Source: Lasiosphaeria ovina
Taxonomy: Eukaryota; Ascomycota; Sordariomycetes; Sordariales; Lasiosphaeriaceae
Assembly (NCBI GenBank): GCA_033439765.1
Contig: JAULSN010000012.1
Span: 124,001-188,000 of the forward strand
Reading direction: 5' to 3'
Length of the DNA: 64,000 nt
How positions within the stretch are numbered: position 1 is the first letter of the stretch; every line of letters begins with the position of its first letter. The notes beneath the pieces are model-generated. The model was not told the DNA's origin, searched no databases, and saw only the letters and a program-made list of their open reading frames with translations. Shown here one piece after another: positions 56,995-64,000 of the stretch. Made by a program: the position numbers and the translations under genes.

Positions 56995-58949
56995 TGGCTG
57001 GTGAATTGTGGTGGTGCGGAACTAGATTATAGCAATGTAGTTAAAAGATGACCAAGTTACTGCCAAGCCTGCAGTCACTTACTTTAACGATAAGTTTATT
57101 CTTGCTCTTAAAAGCTCGGCAAACCTGCAGCCTTCACTAGCCATTATGTCTCCGGCAATTGTGACTTCCTCCGCTGGGCAGGACCGTGTCCTTTGTACGC
57201 TTTTCGCGTCGACATGCTGGCTATGGGGTAGAGCCCAAGGGCTGAGTGTGGGAAGGAGAGATGGTGCTTTGTTAGATCAAACGAACTCCCAATTTCGAAT
57301 TCTCGTCGAGAAGGCATCACCGACACATCCTTATCGCCCTTACACTGTTCATGACGGCTCAACCTCCGCCACGCCTCCAGCCCCTCCAGCGCTGCCGTCA
57401 GCCACAATCAGTCACCCAGTCACCACCAGCTCCTGCTAACGAGAACCATGTGTTACATCCTCGGGATCGCCTGTCCGGAATGCAAGCAACCAGACCATGT
57501 TTACCATGTGCCCAAGGAGATTCGCCCAAATGGAGTCTTGCACGCTCCCGTCATTGAACATTGCTCGCAGCCGTCCACCGATAAGTCTTGTCACAAGTTT
57601 AGGGAATACGTCGCGAGAGCCCCCAATTGTGCCACGAGTGTACAAACGTCTTCATAGGGTCGCTTTTAAAATTGACCGCCTCGGAGCGACAGGCGCATGT
57701 AGGTATTTATGAGCCTGCCACCAGCAAATTTCTTCGAGAACCCATCTCTTCTCCTAGTTCGAAAAGAGCCCGTGTGAAACTTCAAATGTTCGTCATGTGT
57801 CTTGGCCAGCCAGAGCCTGCACGAGCTGTTCGAGAGACGACCAAAGTTTTAGGGGAAATCCGGACAAACTGAATACGAAACTCTGCCCATCACTGATACC
57901 AAGCTGCTTATCAACTGCCGTCCATCTAGAAAGCATTGCGGGTGAGTCAAGTCATCCAATCATTCTGGAAACGGCAATCGTCATTTCACACTGACCATCT
58001 CCTCTGATGCTCTCTTGCGGCAGCGGCCGCAGCGCACACCCGACGTGCACCCGCTTGCCGTCGGGGCCGATTGTGTGTGCGTTGGGCGGCAACGTAGGCT
58101 AGCTAGGTACTTACCTGGGCCAGTTTCACACAATTCCATCACAGAGATAATGGGGGTCCAAAAGCCAAAGCAGATGCAAACAAGAGAAACATGCACCCGC
58201 CTTCAAACGCACACCTCGGTCCAAACATTCCCGACACGCCTTTTCAAGCGCCGCGCACATGAGTAGGTCGCACGCTGGAAATTCCTCTCTGCACAATTGG
58301 CAATTGAGCCAAGATAGAGAGTCGCGATTCCAAATAACACATACGAAATTGCCGTGGCACCATCAGGTAGGGTAATTGCGCCTTTTGCTTCGGATACCAA
58401 GCAACAAACAAGGAGAACTTTCTCTCGCAAGCGGATGGTTGGGGAGACGGAAGTTGGACTGGAGGGGATTCTCATAGGTTCGAAAAGTGACAAAGGGAAA
58501 AGCAATCCGAGGGGGGGGAGGGTTTATACGATCTCAGAATGTTGTGGGTTCCAGATGGAAAAACCGGAAAAGGAAGTTGCGTCCCAAACTAATTGTGGCA
58601 GATGTCACCGGCCCCGGCCAACACTTGGCGACTTGCAGACCGCGTGCCCACAAGACTTGACATGACAGAGAGTCCGTTGTATCTCGTGTAAAACGTCAGA
58701 CAGGTGCCGAAAACCGACCAGAGGTTTGTCCACACCCGGCTCCATGAGAGGGGAAGGGAAGGAGGAATCGTTCTCAGAAAAATGCCGTGACAAGTTGCTC
58801 GATCACCTCCGTTTCATGCGTGGGGATGAATGCAGAATCCTTGGGAAACCGGTTACAGAGATTGAAGTCTATAACCCATAAGCGTGTTGCATGTCTCTGG
58901 AAGCTGATGGCTTGTGAACCTTTAATATCCGTTGGATCCACGTGATGGA
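56995..58949. other. Intergenic region with one small CxxC-rich frame
   Basis: About 2 kb. The frame 57448-57657 (MCYILGIACPECKQPDHVYH ... EHCSQPSTDKSCHKFREYV) resembles small fungal Cys-pair proteins, and another CxxC (LCHECTNVF) follows in a different frame at about 57623. It may be a frameshifted small zinc-binding gene, but there is no second line of support. The rest shows nothing recognisable. Confidence 0.35.
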
Positions 58950-60271
58950 TCAAGCTTTGCACCGCAGCAATGCCCCCCCCCCCAAATATTGGCGCCCGCC
59001 AATTACTGGAATGCCCACTGGCCATTCTTCAAGATCATACCCATGCCATGACCTTCGTCCTCCGTGATACCATCCAGCTGCGCGGACAAACAGCTCGCTT
59101 CCACGCAGTGGCCCTTTGGTGACCGTGCAAAACAGGTTGTTGTTTCGAATCGAGCAGCTATCTTCGGCGTCGGCGCCTTCCACCATATATTTAATGGTTC
59201 CACAGTTGGCACCCTGCCACTCGTATGTTTCGAACATCTCAGACGTTTTTTCCACCTTGTCTCGTCTCAGCAGTGCCCCTCTAATCAGGTTGATAGCGTG
59301 AATGTGGCCCTGTTGTAGTGCGTCGTCCTGCTGTACGTTCTGGATTGCATTCCAGATTTCTAATTGCGTGGTTTCCAGCTGGAGGACTCTCTCTCTCAGT
59401 CCCTCAATTTCGTTTGTCTCTGTATTGAGAGCTACAATCATGCTTTCCAGACGATTACTATGTTTGATGATGTTATTGATCTTGTTGGTGTGGTTATTCA
59501 ACATGTCCGCGATGTTTTCCATTATTGGCGATATTGGTTCCTTGCCCATTTTGCTCGGCGAGTTTTCCTTAGTAGCGGCTTTGAAAGAGGCCTTAGGAGA
59601 TGTAGCGGAGGGACTGGCGCTTGCTCACATCTGCGAGATCCACGTAGGGACCGACTCGTCCACGCGCGCTGACTTGGCTGGGGTGAACGCTGGTTTGGTT
59701 GGGGTGAGCGCTGGCTTGGCTGGGGTGAGTTCTGGTTTAATTGTGATCTTTGCGCGCTTCTTTGCGATCATGTTTCGAATCTTGTCATGGCGTGGGGTTG
59801 GGGTTTCTGGCATACTCTCGGCCTCGCTCGCCTCGTCCTCGAAGCTGATTGCCTGGTTGCGAGTGCGCTTGGATGGTGTCGTTGGTGCGCTTGGAGTTGC
59901 GACCGTGACGGCCGTCTGTGGATCGAGCTGCGTCGAAAGTTCGAGTGCATGGGCATCTTCTGCATCTGCTCGACATACAACCCAAACGATTCAGTGATAT
60001 GTGTCGCGGACGAGAGATCGGCGTTGCTTCCCAGGACAAACTCGATATTATAAGCGTCCACGTAAGATTCCTAGTAGACGATGGCGAGATATTCGGCCAG
60101 TGCCTCCGGGTATTTTTCAACGGGGAGCCCAAGATTTTGCATCTGATCTAGGTGGAAATTGAAATCCCGTAGCGAGAAGCTTGCCGGAGGCGGAGTATCT
60201 GGGCGGCGCCGGCGTCCAAGATATATCCGAGCATGACGAATAACCTTATTAAGGTGAAGAACACGCTCCAT
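58950..60271 (-). pseudogene. Interrupted gene of unknown family with coiled coil
   Basis: From ATG 60271 the minus strand reads MERVLHLNKVIRHARIYLGR ... FSLRDFNFHLDQMQNLGLP up to TAG at 60073-60071. The same frame continues (ESYVDAYNIEFVLGSNADLS ... LYVEQMQKMPMH). A one-base loss near 59945 shifts to ELSTQLDPQTAVTVATPSAP and a Pro/Thr/Lys tandem motif (ELTPAKPALTPTKPAFTPAK). TGA at 59627-59625 is then followed in frame by KMGKEPISPIMENIADMLNN. A long coiled coil (NIIKHSNRLESMIVALNTET ... VLQLETTQLEIWNAIQNVQQ) and a C-terminal domain with GTIKYMVEGADAEDSC, GPLRGSELFVRAAGWY and GYDLEEWPVGIP complete it. Correcting one base gives exactly 441 codons, so it was once a single exon. No known domain recognised. 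The dispersed repeat starts 17 bases upstream of the ATG, which suggests both belonged to one repeated unit. Confidence 0.6.
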
Positions 60272-60287
60272 GATCAATGCTACAGCC

Positions 60288-60515
60288 TAGACTTTCCGAG
60301 ATTTGAATGGCCTCAATAACTTGCGGCTCGCCCTGAAGATTTCTCGCCGAGGGAGGTAATAGCTTCAAGAATCCCTATTATAGAATATTAATCAGAGGCC
60401 TTTCTCTCTCCTAGAAATACTTATCAAGGGCTTTTCCAAGCCGACGTATTTACTATAGTCTTTATTCTTGATAAGTATCTAGGCTGGTAGATAATAACAC
60501 GTAGGACAGTCTTGG
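60288..60515 (+). repeat. Uninterrupted copy of the dispersed repeat (empty transposon site)
   Basis: Matches 44606-44763 joined to 46654-46725. The TA at 60447-60448 corresponds to the target dinucleotide of the Fot1-like insertion. Flanking DNA on the left differs between copies, placing the repeat border near 60288. Confidence 0.8.
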
Positions 60516-60679
60516 ATTGTCTGCAAAGGGTGAGCTGTGATCGCATAATATACCGTCACTCATTGACTACATAAAGTATCCAGCTACACCAAATACCTCG
60601 AGGCGAGTATAATTCTCAACTCTATCAAGTCTAGCTAGGTAATGGAGACACGGGCCCCCACACACTCACAACAGAGTAT

Positions 60680-61693
60680 TTAGAGTGTCTCACCCTCAAG
60701 CTCCTTCTCCGTCCACTCCCACAGCTTCGCCGCCAGCGCCGTGTCGAGTCTTAGGCCCTCAGGCTCTTGATGCACGCCGACGGGCTCATAGTGCAAGCCA
60801 CTGACGAGTCTCTCGCTTGGCGCCGTGGCGGCCCACAGCTGGTTCAGCACGCCCTCCTCTACGGGCCTGACGACCTTGGGCACCACGTCGGTCTGCAGGC
60901 TGCGCATAAAATCATCGCCGGGCTCGCGCGTGAACAGGTTTGTGTCGACCTCGCCGGGGTTGATGGACACGATGAGCAGGCCCGGGTGGTGCGCGGCAAA
61001 CTCGGTCGCGTATAGCATGTTGGCGACCTTGCTCTGGATGTACCGCTGGACGGGGCCGACGCCGCGGTCGAGGGATTTGAGCGTGTCGAACTGGATCTTA
61101 TCTGGCCCTGCGTGCTTCCACGCTGACGACGCCATGCTGACGACGCGCGCGCCGCTGGTGCACTCCAGCAGCGGTAGGAGTAGCTTCAGAAGCAGCGCGT
61201 GGCCCACGTGGTTGGTGCCCATCTGGATCTCGTAGCCCTCGGCCGTGAGCTTGGGTGGGCACCCCATGACTGTGTGTGAGTGTGTCAGTATGCGCTGTCA
61301 GTCCTGGTACGCACTGGTGACAAGGAGAAGAGATAAAGTAAAGGGAGTGAAATGGGCTTCCTCACGTCCGGCATTCAACATCAATATGTCGAGGCGCTGC
61401 GTGGAGTCGAGAACGGTCTTGGCAGCGCGCTTGATCGAGTCAAACGAGCTGAGGTCAAGCTCCAGGAAGGTGACGGCCGCGCCGGGCACCTTGTTCTTGA
61501 CGTCGGTGACGGCCTCGATGCCCTTCTCCGGGCTTCGAGCGGCCATCCAGAGCTGAGCCGGGCCGTGCTTGGCCAGCTCGAGTGAGGACTGCTTTCCTAG
61601 CCCGCTGTTGGCACCCGTGATGAGGATGACCTTGCCGGCGAGCGACGGGATGTCGGTGGAGGGGCTGAAGCCCGATGCTTGGGTGGTCACCAT
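60680..61693 (-). CDS. Short-chain dehydrogenase/reductase (retinol dehydrogenase-like)
   Basis: Exons 61693-61366 and 61269-60680 (96-nt intron) give 305 residues. Classical SDR signatures: cofactor motif TGANSGLG (about residues 26-33), DLSSFDSI, the LNAG motif at the splice junction, TNHVGHALL, catalytic Ser in VVSMASSAW, and the catalytic Tyr/Lys pair in YIQSK, then NPGEVDTN. An acidic residue after the second strand is absent (MAARSPEKG has Arg), which favours NADP(H). Fungal members oxidise or reduce diverse alcohols and ketones, often in secondary metabolism; the substrate is not known. It lies about 650 bases downstream of a regulator gene in the same orientation, which might control it; this is inference. 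Confidence 0.92.
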
Positions 61694-62338
61694 CTTCAGA
61701 CGCTAACAAGGGGAAGGATAGGATAAGGGGGAGCACGACAACGATGAATGGATGTTCTTTCAAGCAGCCGTAAGATTTGATTTGGACTTGTTTAGAGCGA
61801 TATTGGCAATACCGGGCGCAACTTTGGTATTTAAGCAGTTGGCTCACACGGGCCGGGGACTTGTTGTTTTCCGTCCAGTTTCCTAGCGCCACTCCTGCAA
61901 GGTCCTGCGCCGAGAAAAAGACACTGAACTCCCGATTTATGGAACATGAGGTCTTCCATCTTCTCTTCCGACCCTGGGAACGGAGGGCCGTGAATCATGG
62001 CCCACGATGTGGAGTGGGTCAAGATATTTGGAGCAAGCCAATCAACGTCGATAGTTTCCGAGCCAGCCAATGACCGATAAGACGGAGCGACATTGAAAAG
62101 GGCCGAGGTTAGCAGGTTACTGTCTAAACTCCGGCCACGCCCTGAACACGACGCGTATGATACGCAGCATATTAGGCAATCAAATATTGTTACTGGATTC
62201 TCGTGTTTGATAGATGAGTCGGGATGTCGAAGCCGAGACAACGATGACCTAAGATCAGCGAAGGAACGGAGAGCGTCGTCCTGTGCTCCGAGACGTCCCG
62301 TAGCTCGCTCGGCCCGCCTTCGAGAGAAAGCACGCCCA
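61694..62338. other. Intergenic region between regulator and dehydrogenase
   Basis: 3' region of the regulator gene and promoter of the dehydrogenase. Overlapping frames on both strands have no domain. Confidence 0.45.
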
Positions 62339-64000
62339 TCAGAAGACTGGAACATTGGAATCGAAAGGCAGGTCTGCGTTCTTGGTCTGCCACCCCCCTC
62401 CACTGCCTCTGGGCCCGTGTCTGTACTGCCGGCAGACCAACGTCGCCGTGCCGCCCATTTCGCCTGGCAAGAGCACCGTGACATCGTTAACCCTGCTAGA
62501 TACAGGAACGAGGGGCAGGTCGTCGAGCGCCAGTGCAGTGGGAATTTGGTTCACGTCAAGGCCATCGTTGTCCTCCCGAAAAATATCTGCAGGCTCGGGG
62601 CCATCAGTATTGCGAGCACTATAGAAATCGCCTTCCTCCATCTTGATGACGGCACGCGCAACAGCGGCAGCCAGGGCGCCGTCCCACAGACCCTCGCGGT
62701 GTGGTGTGGCCTTTAAGAACTTGAGGGCTTGGCGCCGGAACCGCGGCACGCGGCACTTGAGCGCGGCGTAGTAGAGCGGAGGGATGAAGCCCATGTCGAC
62801 GGTGAAGCTGATGTCGGCCTGGTTGGCCAGGCGGCGACACCCGCAGCCAGCCGGGATGTTGAGGCCCATGACCTGCGCCACGCGCGCCCACAGCTCCATA
62901 GCCTCCAATAGCATCGCGGCGAAATCCGCCGTGAAGGCGTCGAACACGCCCTCATCGTTGCCCCGCAAGCACGTCGCCACCATGATGCTTGCCATGCTGT
63001 GGTAGAGACGCAGCAGCGGCAGCCCCAGGATGGAGCGGTAGTTGTCTGCGGTCGGCACCACGGACAAAGAGGTGTCAGGCTGAAGGCACGGCGAAGATGT
63101 GCAGGCGTGTATCCACGAGGCCAGCAATTTCTGAAGACGGTCCTTGCGCTGCACTAGGCGGGCGGGGATGCGCGCCGTCCCGCTGCCGCTGCCGCGGTCT
63201 TGGGTGCAGGTCAGTTGGCTAATTTCTGTTGACAGAAGGTAGACGCCATTGAGCACCCCGTCGAGGTGACGGCGAGCCGAGTTGACCGAGCCGAAAACAG
63301 TGGGCATGTCGTACTCCAGCCGTCCGTTGCGCGCCTTATCTTGGCCCACTCGGTAGAGAAATTCACTCCCCTGGCCGAACAGGGCAGACTGCACGTTGAG
63401 CCTGGTAAAGGCCTCGAGCAGATAGTCGTCAACAGACTCGGGGCGCGGCAGCAAGACAGCTGCAGGAGGGGCAGCGTCAGTGGTAGCGGCAGATTTTTGA
63501 GTTTTTCGTGCCCCCCTTCGAGCTGCCGCCAGCCTATCGCGGGCATGGACTTCCTCGAGGACCTTCAAGCCACTCTGAAGGTGAGCGAGCCCGGTCTGGA
63601 ACTCGCCTCGCAGCAACTCCATACAGACGAAGACCATGCACGAGATCAGGGTGATCCGCAGCGACCGAACATCCTTCTTCTCAAAATGGCAGCGCAAGTG
63701 GGCGATGGCCTTGTTATAATGCTGCAAAGCCAGTCGCTCGTCGGGGTCCATTTCGGTCACAGTGGACGGGCTCAGGGGGTTCCGGCCGCCCCCCATTGGC
63801 CGGGTTCCCATGCCGTGTCGCCGGTGAGTGGCAGCGAGGGCAATGACGGCATGGAGCACGGCAGGCTCGCTGAAGCTGGCCTGGAAGACGAGCGAGTCCC
63901 AAAAGCCTGAGTCGAAGACGCCGGGCAGCTTGATGGATGTTCGTGCCCAGAAAAAGTCGAGGGCTGTTTGGTCTTGCAAGTTCATGCCAGGAACAAGGGC
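62339..64000 (-). CDS. Fungal transcription factor regulatory domain, N-terminus beyond the window
   Basis: The frame is open from the right edge to the stop at 62339, at least 553 residues. It holds the fungal-specific middle and C-terminal regulatory region: LDFFWARTSIKLPGVFDSGF, LHAVIALAATHRR, FVCMELLRGEFQTGLAHLQS, LYHSMASIMVATCLRGNDEG, FIPPLYYAALKCRVPRFRRQ and HREGLWDGALAAAVARAVIK. These align with the regulator at 55052-56994 in the same order, so the two are paralogues of one regulator subfamily. The Zn2Cys6 cluster expected upstream lies outside the window, and the internal Met at 63985 is unlikely to be the true start. Confidence 0.85.
   Translation of the reverse strand, partial: ALVPGMNLQDQTALDFFWARTSIKLPGVFDSGFWDSLVFQASFSEPAVLHAVIALAATHRRHGMGTRPMGGGRNPLSPSTVTEMDPDERLALQHYNKAIAHLRCHFEKKDVRSLRITLISCMVFVCMELLRGEFQTGLAHLQSGLKVLEEVHARDRLAAARRGARKTQKSAATTDAAPPAAVLLPRPESVDDYLLEAFTRLNVQSALFGQGSEFLYRVGQDKARNGRLEYDMPTVFGSVNSARRHLDGVLNGVYLLSTEISQLTCTQDRGSGSGTARIPARLVQRKDRLQKLLASWIHACTSSPCLQPDTSLSVVPTADNYRSILGLPLLRLYHSMASIMVATCLRGNDEGVFDAFTADFAAMLLEAMELWARVAQVMGLNIPAGCGCRRLANQADISFTVDMGFIPPLYYAALKCRVPRFRRQALKFLKATPHREGLWDGALAAAVARAVIKMEEGDFYSARNTDGPEPADIFREDNDGLDVNQIPTALALDDLPLVPVSSRVNDVTVLLPGEMGGTATLVCRQYRHGPRGSGGGWQTKNADLPFDSNVPVF

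Noticed and set aside
9957..60271. Reassignment of TAG/TAA to glutamine as an explanation of the many in-frame stops
   Set aside because: Intact genes in the window end with TAA or TAG at expected positions (for example the regulator at 6619-6621, the methyltransferase at 17637-17639 and the SNF5-family gene at 34834), so the normal code is used; RIP-like mutation explains the pattern.
1..64000. CRISPR arrays, tRNA or rRNA genes
   Set aside because: No regularly spaced repeats with unique spacers and no cloverleaf with A and B boxes was found; manual reading could miss an intron-containing tRNA.

Overview
This window is nuclear DNA of a filamentous ascomycete, most likely a sordariomycete close to Chaetomiaceae. 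Reasons: short 50-100 nt GT..AG introns with CTAAC/CTGAC-like branch sites, Zn2Cys6 regulators, a GH7 cellobiohydrolase with a C-terminal CBM1 that resembles Humicola/Myceliophthora enzymes, a HET-domain relic and a Fot1/pogo transposon. The species assignment is inference. No tRNA, rRNA or CRISPR array was seen. Exon joins below were worked out by hand from splice signals and frame continuity.

Layout. 0-6.6 kb: two Zn2Cys6 regulators, the first cut by the left edge. 8-10 kb: a secreted CVNH (cyanovirin-N homology) protein and a tiny predicted secreted protein. 9.9-12.5 kb: two broken genes back to back, one coding an Asp/His-rich protein of unknown family and one a 5'-truncated dynamin-like GTPase. 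15.4-20.1 kb: an O-methyltransferase with a long low-complexity N-terminus, convergent with a cellobiohydrolase. 22.3-23.7 kb: a frameshifted HET-domain relic. 25-33 kb: membrane proteins, an ankyrin relic and an intact ankyrin-like gene. 34.8-43.5 kb: the chromatin remodelling subunit Sfh1/SNF5, a small Hce2-like secreted protein and a predicted Rnl5-type RNA ligase with a repetitive tail. 44.6-49.4 kb: a complete but mutated Fot1-like element sitting inside an older repeat, then a broken CorA-like membrane gene. 49.9-57 kb: conserved genes (a DUF4139 protein, a membrane protein, a Zn2Cys6 regulator). 58.9-60.5 kb: a broken gene of unknown family beside a second, uninterrupted copy of the repeat. 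60.7-64 kb: a short-chain dehydrogenase and a second regulator related to the one at 55 kb, cut by the right edge.

Main theme: intact conserved genes alternate with islands of decayed accessory genes. Most in-frame stops in those islands stand where glutamine is expected (CAG/CAA to TAG/TAA), the C-to-T-in-CpA signature of repeat-induced point mutation (RIP). The best leads are the RNA ligase with four roughly 50-residue tail repeats, the transposon with its paralogous empty site, the unrecognised broken gene at 59-60.3 kb, and the methyltransferase with Arg at the usual catalytic His position.
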